Shown: in pieces, positions 7,694 through 16,500 of the stretch | Position numbering within the stretch: position 1 is the stretch's first letter | How the letters are laid out: every line of letters begins with the position of its first letter | Origin: JAGBWK01 sp964544595 | GTDB taxonomy: Bacteria; Bacteroidota; Bacteroidia; Bacteroidales; Muribaculaceae | DNA length: 20,845 nt | Assembly (NCBI GenBank): GCA_964544595.1 | Contig: CAZJBM010000035.1 | Span: 1-20,845 of the forward strand | Direction: 5' to 3' | Program-made: the position numbers and the translations under genes | The notes under the pieces: generated by a model | What the model was told of the DNA's origin: nothing | Seen by the model: only the letters and a program-made list of their open reading frames with translations | The model's database searches: none

Positions 7694-7701
7694 CAAAGAT
7701 A
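7694..7701 (-). promoter_or_regulatory. Promoter of the tfoX-like/GH140 unit, predicted leaderless
   Basis: Read on the minus strand, TATCTTTG is a perfect TAnnTTTG box. Four bases (CGCT) separate it from the ATG at 7689-7687. Since this box normally lies about 3-10 bases upstream of the start site, transcription should begin at or within a base or two of the A of ATG. No good -33 TTTG is visible. Confidence 0.6.
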
Positions 7702-7778
7702 GCACTTTTTTCGCTAAGAAAGTTGCTTTAGGGCGTCGGAAATCGCGTCTTTAAGGCTGCAGAAAACATCAAAAATAT

Positions 7779-7808
7779 TTTGGATGCTCGCCAATTTATG
7801 TAAATTTG
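7779..7808 (+). promoter_or_regulatory. Promoter of the regulator gene
   Basis: TTTG at 7779-7782 (-33 element) and TAAATTTG at 7801-7808 (-7 element) are both perfect and separated by 18 bp. Transcription should start near 7812, about 49 bases before the ATG at 7861. A nine-codon reading frame starting at ATG 7839 and ending at 7868 overlaps that start codon in another frame. Confidence 0.75.
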
Positions 7809-7860
7809 CAATTGGATTGCAGATTTACTTAAAACGCGATGAAGTATATATACCGTGATC

Positions 7861-10746
7861 ATGCGTGATAAAATTGCTAAAAGAGGAAATATGACTCGGT
7901 GCGCGATGGTGATGGCGGCGCTGATAGCTGTGTCAGGGCTTATCGCGGCGGCAAAGGAGCGATGTGATGTGACGGTATATTCGACCGCCGACGGGCTTTC
8001 GTCCAACCTTATCTCCTGCGCCGCCCAAGACTCCGCCGGGCTGCTATGGTTCGGCACGTGGAACGGCCTTTGCTGCTTCGACGGCTATCGCTTCATCAAC
8101 TTCCCGACCGGCAACGACGGCGCGGGCGCAACCCTCCCTACCAACCGCATCCAGACCATGAAGCCGGGCGCCGACCGCAAGCTATGGTGCGTCACCTACG
8201 ATCAGCGGCTTTATGCCTTCGACTCCTCTACCTGCCTGTTTACCGACTTCACGCGGCTTATCGAGGAGCAACTCGGCGCCGCCCCCCCTACGCGTAACAT
8301 TTATCCTCTTCCGTCGGGCGACGTATATGTGGTAAGCTACGACAAGTCGCACGCGCTGATAAAGATAAGCCGCCGAGGGGAGATCGTCGACCTCACGTCG
8401 CGCTACAGCCCCGGCGGCGAGAAAATCTATGAGGTGGAGGCGGCGCCCGACGGCCTTACGCCGATTGTCTACACCTCGTCGGCAACCGACGACGACATCG
8501 CCCTCAAATACGTAGGGGAGGGGAGACCCGCTAAGATCGAGGTCGGCGAGCTGCAGCGGCGCAAGCAGAGATTTGTCGACAACAAGGGGCATAGATGGGT
8601 GGTCAATCCGTCGGGAGTGACGCGCGACAACGTGCCGGTGGCTTCAGCCCCGCGCCCGCCGCTCGCAATGAACATCACCGCCACGATGGATTTCCCGATA
8701 TTCTTCACCGACCGCAACTCGACGATATGGCTGGCAGCCGACGGCGAGCCGCTGGGCTACTACGATTCGGCCTCCGGGAGCATTATACCTGTCGAGCCGG
8801 CCATGCACAATCCCTCTACCTACGATATGTCGCGAATCAGCAAATGGTTTGTCGACGATCAGAGCAATATATGGAGCATCGGGCAACACTACCTATGTCG
8901 TATCTCCCCCGCCAAGAGCAAAGCCGACTATCATGAGACCGGGATGCGCCGCGACGTCAGAGGCATCAGATTCGCCTCCGACGGCAATGTGGAGTATGAC
9001 GGCACCCATGACGATGCCGCCGCATACACCCTTTTTGTCGATTCAAAAGGTCGCCGTTGGGAGGGATACAAGGCCCAAGGCTTATATATGACAACGCCCG
9101 ACGGCGTTACCCGTCATTTCACGCCCGAAAACTCATCGCTCGAAGGCTCCGATGTGTTTGATATTTACGAGGATTCGATGGGCAACGTGTGGGTGGCCTG
9201 CTACGATGGCGGCTTCAATCTATATAATGAGAAATCAGTATCGCCCGCCGACGCGTTTTTCAACACCGCTAACTGCTTCAGAGGTTTTCCGACCGAGCGC
9301 CATATAAAAGTGCGACGTGTCACTCAGACCCCCGAGGGAGTGATGATACTCTCTACCGCCCAGGGGCTTGTAGCCTTCAGCAACAGATTCGCCGACCCCT
9401 CGGCTATCAAATTCGTCTCCTACGAGGCGCAGGCCGGCAATCCCGACGCGCTCCGCGGAGGCAACGTCATGCAGACGCTCGTGAGCCGCCGCGACGGACG
9501 TATCTATATCTCAACGATGGGCGGGGGATTGTTCACCCTCGATTCGGGAAAATTGCTCGACGGCACCGCCAAATTCGCCCCGGTCGACGGCACATTTGAA
9601 TATCCGGGTATCATCCAGGCTATGATTGAGGACACTGACGGCAACTTATGGCTCGCCCGCGAGAGCACCCTCCAGAGATTCGATCCCGCGACGGGGCAGG
9701 TGCTGACGTTCAGCCGCCGCGACTTTGGCCGCGATGTGGCCTTCTCTGAAGCCCTCCCGGCTATCGACCCCCGCGACGGGCGCATAGCGATGGGGGCCTA
9801 CGGAGGATATGTGCTGTTCAATCCTAAGGATATGACCAAGAGCGACTACGTGCCCCGCATACTATTCTCCACCGTGCAGTATCATGGCGAGGACACCCGC
9901 CACCCGATTCTTTATGCCGACGAGCTCGACGTGGCAGCGAATCGGCGCAATCTTACTATCTCGTTCTCGGCCCTCGACTATCAGGATAACTCACTGATAC
10001 GCTATGCATATCGCCTTGACGACGATAAGGAGTGGCATTATGTCGACGAGGGTCACTCGGCCTCGTTCAATCCGCTTCCCGCAGGGCATCATACTCTCTA
10101 CGTGCGCTCTACCAACGCCGACGGCGTGTGGGTCGACAACACGGCGTCGCTGCGCATCTACGCTCACCCGACTTTCTGGGAGACCCCCTGGGCGTTGCTG
10201 CTGTATATTGCCATTATCGCCGGAATACTGTTTGTCGTAATTTACATACGCCGCATGCGCTGGGAGCGTCAGCGCGACCGCGAGGCCATGGAGCGCCGCG
10301 TAAGCTCGCTGCTTGAGCAGCTTAGCGAGGCGAAATCGTCGGCCGCGGGCGCGTTCGTTTCGCCCAACCGCACCCCCTATCAGCTCCCTGAGACCCCGAT
10401 CGAGGATGCCGACAAGCAACTGATGGAGCGGTTGATGGAATACGCCGAGCAGCATATCTCCGACCCCGATCTGAAAATCTCTGATATGGCCGCGCACCTC
10501 GCCTTAGGCCGAACCACCCTCACCGAGCGCGTAAAGGAAATCACCGGGATGCCTCCGGCCGATTTCATCCGTTATCTGCGTATTCAAAGAGCTTGCCGGC
10601 TTATCTCCACTACCGACCAGACCCTCTCGCAGATAGCGTATGCCGTAGGATTCTCTGATCCCAACTATTTCTCAAAAGCCTTCAAGCGCGCCACCGGACA
10701 GACCCCCACAGCCTACCGGAGTTCAGGCGCGATTCAGGTAGTTTAA
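7861..10746 (+). CDS. Membrane-spanning one-component sensor/regulator: beta-propeller, Y_Y_Y, AraC HTH
   Basis: The open frame begins at GTG 7855, but ATG 7861 (or 7891) is the better start. Residues below count from 7855. An N-terminal hydrophobic signal/anchor (about 18-33) precedes a periplasmic beta-propeller (about 40-660) with repeated Trp/Gly blades such as Leu-Leu-Trp-Phe-Gly-Thr-Trp-Asn-Gly and Val-Trp-Val-Ala-Cys-Tyr-Asp-Gly-Gly. A Y_Y_Y domain (about 668-770) follows, then one transmembrane helix (about 778-797) with Arg-Arg on the cytoplasmic side, and a short charged coiled-coil-like linker. An AraC/HTH_18 DNA-binding domain (about 875-955) ends in the family signature Ile-Ala-Tyr-Ala-Val-Gly-Phe-Ser-Asp-Pro-Asn-Tyr-Phe-Ser-Lys. 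Classical hybrid two-component systems of this kind carry a histidine kinase and receiver between membrane and HTH, and both are absent here. It probably activates the adjacent esterase genes in response to a periplasmic pectin fragment (inference from context). Confidence 0.93.
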   Translation: MRDKIAKRGNMTRCAMVMAALIAVSGLIAAAKERCDVTVYSTADGLSSNLISCAAQDSAGLLWFGTWNGLCCFDGYRFINFPTGNDGAGATLPTNRIQTMKPGADRKLWCVTYDQRLYAFDSSTCLFTDFTRLIEEQLGAAPPTRNIYPLPSGDVYVVSYDKSHALIKISRRGEIVDLTSRYSPGGEKIYEVEAAPDGLTPIVYTSSATDDDIALKYVGEGRPAKIEVGELQRRKQRFVDNKGHRWVVNPSGVTRDNVPVASAPRPPLAMNITATMDFPIFFTDRNSTIWLAADGEPLGYYDSASGSIIPVEPAMHNPSTYDMSRISKWFVDDQSNIWSIGQHYLCRISPAKSKADYHETGMRRDVRGIRFASDGNVEYDGTHDDAAAYTLFVDSKGRRWEGYKAQGLYMTTPDGVTRHFTPENSSLEGSDVFDIYEDSMGNVWVACYDGGFNLYNEKSVSPADAFFNTANCFRGFPTERHIKVRRVTQTPEGVMILSTAQGLVAFSNRFADPSAIKFVSYEAQAGNPDALRGGNVMQTLVSRRDGRIYISTMGGGLFTLDSGKLLDGTAKFAPVDGTFEYPGIIQAMIEDTDGNLWLARESTLQRFDPATGQVLTFSRRDFGRDVAFSEALPAIDPRDGRIAMGAYGGYVLFNPKDMTKSDYVPRILFSTVQYHGEDTRHPILYADELDVAANRRNLTISFSALDYQDNSLIRYAYRLDDDKEWHYVDEGHSASFNPLPAGHHTLYVRSTNADGVWVDNTASLRIYAHPTFWETPWALLLYIAIIAGILFVVIYIRRMRWERQRDREAMERRVSSLLEQLSEAKSSAAGAFVSPNRTPYQLPETPIEDADKQLMERLMEYAEQHISDPDLKISDMAAHLALGRTTLTERVKEITGMPPADFIRYLRIQRACRLISTTDQTLSQIAYAVGFSDPNYFSKAFKRATGQTPTAYRSSGAIQVV

Positions 10747-10780
10747 TGCCATTTTTGATGCCATTTTTGATGCTTTTTTG
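10746..10780 (+). repeat. Tandem 12-bp repeats between regulator and first esterase
   Basis: ATGCCATTTTTG occurs at 10746-10757 and again at 10758-10769, followed by the variant ATGCTTTTTTG at 10770-10780. The first copy overlaps the regulator's stop codon. Two more CATTTTT cores lie at 10803-10809 and 10815-10821, nearer the promoter. Possible operator sites for the adjacent regulator. Confidence 0.7.
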
Positions 10781-10800
10781 AGTAAAAATGTGCACATAAA

Positions 10801-10843
10801 GGCATTTTTTCGTCCATTTTTAGGCAAAAAAACGGTAAATTTG
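10801..10843 (+). promoter_or_regulatory. Promoter and T-rich activator box of the first esterase gene
   Basis: TAAATTTG at 10836-10843 is a perfect -7 box, 23 bp before the ATG. No -33 TTTG is present at the right distance. That position is occupied by a T-rich box at 10801-10824 (GGCA, T run, TCC, T run, AGG) that recurs upstream of the second esterase gene. A missing -33 element overlapped by a shared box suggests activator-dependent transcription. Confidence 0.6.
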
Positions 10844-10866
10844 CACTTAAAATAACCTTTTTTGCC

Positions 10867-13305
10867 ATGAAAAAACTGCTATTCGCGGTGCTGTCGATTG
10901 CGATAGCCCTTTTACCCATATCAGCCAACGCTAAGAAACTCCATACGATCGGAGACTCCTCGATGTGCGACTACAATGAGGAAACCACTAAGAAAGGGTG
11001 GGGGCAGATGCTGCAGCAATATCTCGTTGGTATCCAGGTGAATAACCGCGCTAAGAGCGGCGCTTCGTCCAAAAGTTTCTACATCGCTCCCGATTACTGG
11101 GCCTCGTCGGTGAAAAAGCAGATTTCACCCGGCGACATCGTGATTATTCAATTCTCTCACAACGACGAGAAGAGCGACGGCATGGACGGCGACGAGGTGA
11201 TCGCCTACTATAAGTCGATCGGCGACAACGCGAAAGCTAACTCGGCCGACTCGCGCGGAACGTCGCCATTCAACACCTATAAGCAGTATCTCAGAAAATA
11301 TATAGAGGAAACCCGCTCTCTCGGCGCGGAGCCTATACTTGTCGGCTCAATATGCCGTAATAACTTCTCGGGCTCGACCGTCAGACGCAGCGCGCGCCAC
11401 GATCTCGGCGATTCGTTCAGCATACTTACGGAGAACGGCCCGGTCGGAGGGCAGAGTCTTCCCGAGACCGACCACACGATGGACTATGTATACCACATGC
11501 GCGAGGTAGCCGAGGAGATGAATGTGCCCTTCGTTGACCTCACCGCCGCCACCAAAGAGCTTTACGAAAGCTATGGCCACGCGGTTACGACCGATCTGCT
11601 CCTTTGCGTCGAAGACCAGTCTCACCTCAACGCGCGGGGAGCGACGGTAGTGGCGCGCCTTTTCTGCGAACTCGCCATGCAGCAGGGACTCCTCTCGGAG
11701 TATATCAGGCTAACGAGCGAATTGACCTCCTCTCCCGCTGCGATCGATTTCGGCAACGCCTATAAAGGTTACTCCAAGACCCGCGAGATCTGTATCAGCG
11801 GGTTCTCGTTGACTCCCGCATCGGGCGATATAACTGTAACCGCTCCTGAAGGATTGATGCTCTCAACCGATAAAATCAATTATTCGCAGCAGGTTGTGAT
11901 ACCTTACACCGACGGCACGGCAATCGCGACTGTCTACGCCACCGCCAAATTTGATGAAGGCACGATCACGGGCCAGATCACCGCCACCAACGGCCGCGAA
12001 ACCCTCGTCATACCTTATTCAGGCACGGGTATCGCTCTCGGCGGCGACACCGAAGCGTCGGCCTACTGGCGCCTTGAGAGCGACGATAACTGCTCGGTAA
12101 GCGGCCCCCTAACCTCGCTTGGCCAGCAGCTCGTAGGCATGGAAGTGCAGGGCTACAAGGCTCCTAACGCCAACACCGTGTGGCCAGAGGAAACAGGTTT
12201 CACCGCCGACCGCAAAACTCAGCGCACTATTATAGCGGGAGGGGAATGGCCCGGCGACGATATCGACGAGGTGCCTACCCGCTATATAGAATATGCGGTC
12301 AGAGCAACCGACGGCAACACCGTGAATATCGACCGAATCTCCATGTATCTCTGCGGTTGCGGTGGCAACGGCATGCGCTGCAAGGTCTATTACTCTAAAG
12401 AGGCCGACTTTGCCAACCCCATATTGATGAAAGCTTACGCGACGATGCCTGCCAACACGATGCTACTGACCGAAGCCGTACCGGTGTTGACCCTCGCTGG
12501 CGACGAGGTGTTGCGCGTGCGTATTTACCCATGGTATAGCGGAGCGGCATCGGGGAAGTCGATTTGCGTCTCCGACGTCACTATTCACGGCATGGGTGAA
12601 AGCAACGGCGAAAACTCGCGCGCTACGGGCACGGTCAGCTGGCCGCTTGACGACGGGGTTAACTCATCGACCGATGCAGAGACCACCGTTCCCGACCTTA
12701 TATCATCCGCGTCATTGAGCCTGGGCGACAACTTATATATAAAAGGCGTAGGCACGGTAAAAACCACCGGCACGACTCTTACTACCCTAAGCCCGGCGGA
12801 GAGCGTCGGCGGCGCGGTTGACGAGAACACATATCTGCGGCTGACAGTCAATCCCATGGAGGGGGTGATGTTTATTCCGACCCGATTGCGATTCACTGCC
12901 GCCCGATTCGGCACCGACGGCGGTTATATAGACGTGGTTGCCGTACGCGACGGAGTCGAGACCACTATCGCCAAGACTCTTAATCCTAATCGCGAGAACT
13001 CGACGGATGGGGAGTCGGTCTACGACCTGGATCTGTCGGAAATCAACGTCGGGAGCACTCTCGACATATACCTACGCATCTATAAACTCAACGACAATAA
13101 GCAGATCGGCCTTAGAGACATCGCGGTTGAAGGCGACTTCTACGGTAAAGCCGCCGGCGCCCCTGTCGAAATCGCTCCTGAGGTAATCGCTGACGCGGAG
13201 CCAATGTACTATAGTCTGCAAGGCATCAGAGTGGAGTCGCCGGCGCGCGGGCAGGTCTACATCGTGGTCCGCTCAGGCAGAGTGACCAAAGAACTGTATC
13301 GCTAA
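10867..13305 (+). CDS. Secreted SGNH acetylesterase (CE12-like), multidomain, with C-terminal sorting-like tail
   Basis: Signal peptide: residues 1-22, cleaved after Asn-Ala. The SGNH esterase domain (23-280) has Gly-Asp-Ser with nucleophile Ser31, block-II Gly65, His-Asn-Asp at 98-100 and the Asp250-x-x-His253 dyad. It best fits CE12 rhamnogalacturonan acetylesterases, which remove acetyl groups from pectin. An Ig-like strand domain (about 283-392) follows, then two beta-sandwich domains (about 395-580 and 585-765) of unknown specificity, perhaps carbohydrate binding. A tail (about 778-812) carries Tyr-Tyr-Ser-Leu-Gln-Gly-Ile-Arg and Tyr-Ile-Val-Val-Arg. It is collinear with the first 760 residues plus the tail of the next gene, so the two are tandem paralogs. 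Its codon use is weaker (more ATA, AGA, CTG) than the second copy's. No terminator follows it, so readthrough into the next gene is possible. Confidence 0.88.
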   Translation: MKKLLFAVLSIAIALLPISANAKKLHTIGDSSMCDYNEETTKKGWGQMLQQYLVGIQVNNRAKSGASSKSFYIAPDYWASSVKKQISPGDIVIIQFSHNDEKSDGMDGDEVIAYYKSIGDNAKANSADSRGTSPFNTYKQYLRKYIEETRSLGAEPILVGSICRNNFSGSTVRRSARHDLGDSFSILTENGPVGGQSLPETDHTMDYVYHMREVAEEMNVPFVDLTAATKELYESYGHAVTTDLLLCVEDQSHLNARGATVVARLFCELAMQQGLLSEYIRLTSELTSSPAAIDFGNAYKGYSKTREICISGFSLTPASGDITVTAPEGLMLSTDKINYSQQVVIPYTDGTAIATVYATAKFDEGTITGQITATNGRETLVIPYSGTGIALGGDTEASAYWRLESDDNCSVSGPLTSLGQQLVGMEVQGYKAPNANTVWPEETGFTADRKTQRTIIAGGEWPGDDIDEVPTRYIEYAVRATDGNTVNIDRISMYLCGCGGNGMRCKVYYSKEADFANPILMKAYATMPANTMLLTEAVPVLTLAGDEVLRVRIYPWYSGAASGKSICVSDVTIHGMGESNGENSRATGTVSWPLDDGVNSSTDAETTVPDLISSASLSLGDNLYIKGVGTVKTTGTTLTTLSPAESVGGAVDENTYLRLTVNPMEGVMFIPTRLRFTAARFGTDGGYIDVVAVRDGVETTIAKTLNPNRENSTDGESVYDLDLSEINVGSTLDIYLRIYKLNDNKQIGLRDIAVEGDFYGKAAGAPVEIAPEVIADAEPMYYSLQGIRVESPARGQVYIVVRSGRVTKELYR

Positions 13306-13357
13306 AATCGCGATGCGGGCTATAATAAACCACGTATATAAGTCGTTACTAAGAAAC

Positions 13358-13397
13358 ACCGATACTTACTGACCTTGCATCGGTAATACTCACCGAT
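13358..13397 (+). repeat. Three ACCGAT half-sites in alternating orientation
   Basis: ACCGAT lies at 13358-13363, its reverse complement ATCGGT at 13379-13384, and ACCGAT again at 13392-13397. The first two start 21 bp apart. The middle copy can pair with either neighbour, so the site can be read as a regulator operator or as two mutually exclusive hairpins. Since it lies about 80-120 bp upstream of the promoter, an operator is more likely. Confidence 0.5.
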
Positions 13398-13424
13398 AAT
13401 ATGGTAATTGCTGCTCAACGGATG

Positions 13425-13486
13425 ATTTTCACCCTCCGGGCGGCAATTTTTCACCCCTTTTAGGGTGTCATCACATATTATATTTG
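13425..13486 (+). promoter_or_regulatory. Promoter of the esterase-fusion gene with direct-repeat operator candidate
   Basis: TATATTTG at 13479-13486 is a perfect -7 box, 31 bp before the ATG. Upstream, ATTTTCACCC (13425-13434) is repeated as ATTTTTCACCCC (13446-13457), exactly 21 bp or two helical turns apart, the geometry favoured by AraC-family activators. The second copy is part of the T-rich box 13442-13464 shared with the first esterase promoter. It ends 14 bp before the -7 box, where a -33 element would be expected. Confidence 0.6.
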
Positions 13487-13517
13487 CAAGCAAATTAACC
13501 TAAATTATAAACCAACC

Positions 13518-16500
13518 ATGAGAAAAGTCCTCTTTTCGGCGCTATCACTTCTGATAGCCTTATTGCCTTTCACGGCAAGCGCGAAGAAGCTCCACACCAT
13601 CGGTGACTCCACAATGGCCAACTACAACGAGGAGTCAACGATCAAGGGATGGGGACAGATGCTCCAGCAGTTCCTCGAAGGAATTGAGGTGAACAATCGC
13701 GCGAAAAGCGGCTCATCATCCAAGGGCTTCTACAAAGCTCCGGAGTATTGGGCCTCTTCAGTTCAAAAACAGATTTCGGCAGGCGACATCGTCCTGATCC
13801 AGTTCGCCCACAACGATGAGAAAAACGGCGGCATGGACGGCGACGAGGTAATCGCCTACTACAAGTCGATCGGTGACGAAGCTAAAGCTAACTCAACCAC
13901 CAGCCTCGGCACCACCCCCTCAGGTACCTATAAGGAATACCTTAGAAAGTATGTTGAGGATACCCGCAAACTCGGCGCTGAGCCTATCCTCGTGGCTCCG
14001 ATTTGCCGTAAGTATTTCACCGGTTCAACAATCCGCCGCAACGGTCGTCACGACCTCGGTGACTCGTTCGACAAGCTTACCGCCAACGGCCCCGTAAGCG
14101 GCCAGAAGGTGGCTGAGAGCGACCACTCGATGGACTATGTCTATCAGATGAAGGAAGTGGCCAAGGAGATGAACGTTCCTTTCGTTGACCTCACCACCGC
14201 CACAAAAGAGCTCTACGAGAGCTACGGCGACACCAAGTGCACCGAACTCCTCTTCACCGGCGGCGACGGCACTCACGTTAACGCAATGGGCGCCACGCTC
14301 ATCGCGCGTCGCTTCTGCGAACTCGCCCAGGCTCAGGGTCTGCTCACCGAGCATATCAAACTCACGAGCGAACTCACCTCGTCGCCTTCGGTTATCGACT
14401 TCGGCAACGCTTACAAAGGTCAGTCGATGACCCGCGAATTCTACATCAGCGGTTTCTCTATGACCCCCGCTTCCGGCTCCCTGACCATTACCGCTCCCGA
14501 AGGCGTCAAGCTTTCTACCGATAAGATCAACTATTCTCAGCAGGTAGTGATCACCTACGAAAAAGGCTCGGTAATCGGCACTGTTTACGCAACCGCCAAA
14601 TTCGACGAAGGTACTATCTCGGGCGACATCACCGCCACTAACGGTACCGACACACTCATCATCCCCTTCACCGGCACAGGCATCGTGCTTGGCGGCGACA
14701 CTGAAGTTTCAGCTTACTGGCGCCTTGAAAGCAACGACAACTGCGACGTGACCGGCCCCATCACTTCACTTGGCCAGAATCTCGTAGGCATGGAAGTGCA
14801 GCGTTACTCTAACCCCAACGCCAATACAGTATGGCCCGCTGAATCAGGCTTCATCGCCGACCGCAAAACTCAGCGTACAATGATTGTTGGCGAAGTATGG
14901 CCCAACGATATCGATGAGGTTGCCGACCGCTATATCGAATATGCAGTTAAAGCAGCCGACGGCACCACTGTCAACATCAACAACATCTCGATGTATCTCT
15001 GCGGATGCGGTGGCAACGGCATGCGCTGCAAGGTGTACTACTCTAAAGAAGAGAACTTCGCCAACCCCGTGTTGATGAAGCACTACGACAATATGCCCGC
15101 CAACAATATGCTCCTCACCGCAGCTACCCCCGTATTGACCCTCTCGGGCGACGAGGTGCTCCGCGTGCGTATCTATCCCTGGTACAACGGTGGCGCATCG
15201 GGCAAAACAATCTGCGTATCTGACGTGACCATCAGCGGTATGGCTGAAGGCAACGGCGAGAACTCAGGCACTCCCGGCAGCGTATACTGGTCGTTCAACG
15301 AGGGCGAAAATTCGTCGACAGTTGCCGAAACTACCGTTCCCGACCTTATCTCATCCACTTCTTGGAGCCTCGGCGACAACGTGTTTATCAAAGGTATCGG
15401 CACCGTGCAGTCTACCAAGCTCAACAGCATGAACCCCGTTGAGACCGTGAGCGGCGCCGTAGACGACAAGACTTACGTTTGCTTCTCGATTATCCCCAAG
15501 AAGGGCGTACAGTTTGTTCCCACCCGCTTCAAATTCTCGGCCGCTAAATTCGGCACCAATGGCGGCGCGGTCGACGTAGTCGCTATCCGCGACGGCGTTG
15601 AAACCTCAATCGCCAAGAACCTCAGCCCCAACCGTAACAATGCTGAAGAGGGCGCATCGAACTACGACCTCGATCTCTCAGCCGTTAACCCCGGCGGTCG
15701 TCTCGACCTCTATGTTCGTATCTACAGCCTTGCCAACAACAAGCAGCTCGGCGTAGGTGAAGTGACAGTTGAAGGTAACTATTACGGCACCCCCGTTACC
15801 GTGCCTGTATACACCATTTCGGCCGAAAGCTCAGATCCCGAGGCCGGCTCAGTGACCACCAACCCCCTCGGCGCATCATTTGACGAGGGCACCGAAATCA
15901 CTGTCACCGCTTCTGAAAACTTCGGCTACCATTTCCAGAAATGGATCGACGCCGACGGCAAAGAGGTTTCTACCGCCAACCCCTATAAGTTTGAACTTAA
16001 CGCCGACACTTCGCTCAAAGCCGTTTACACCAAGAACAACGTCTATGCAGTGAAAGTGGCTCTCGAAGGTGGCGCTAACGTCAACCAAGTTCAGTTTGCC
16101 CCCGAAGGCAACGTGGTTGACGGCATCCACTACTACGAAGAAGGTGACGAAATCACCCTTACCGCTATCAACAACCGTATCCTTACCTTCACCAACTGGG
16201 AAGACAACAGCACCGACGCCGCTCGCTCGGTTAAAGTGACCTCAGATCTCGACCTCACCGCTTCATTCTCTGCCGAGGATTACATCGTAGGTTGGGACTT
16301 CTACTTCGACGAACCCGGATCAGAGCGTCCCGCCGACTTCAAGGCCGACTCTGAAAACGCTGGTCTCCTCTCGCTTCACAATGCTGCCGGTCAGACTTCA
16401 GGCTGGCTCGCAGGCGGCGTGAACAAGGGCGGTCAGCGCGGCAAATACTGCGCACGTATCTGGAAAGCTATGAGCGTTGGCAACTACTTCGAGATTTCTT

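Noticed and set aside
7839..7868. Nine-codon upstream reading frame before the regulator as a regulatory peptide
   Set aside because: It overlaps the start codon and could matter, but nothing beyond its existence supports a role; mentioned only in the promoter entry.
10746..10824. CRISPR array or microsatellite from the CATTTTT repeats
   Set aside because: The units are only 11-12 bp and contiguous, with no spacers. The scale fits transcription-factor sites.
10743..10928. 61-codon minus-strand frame over the intergenic repeats
   Set aside because: It is made from the A/T-rich repeats and the antisense of a signal peptide, with no supporting signals.
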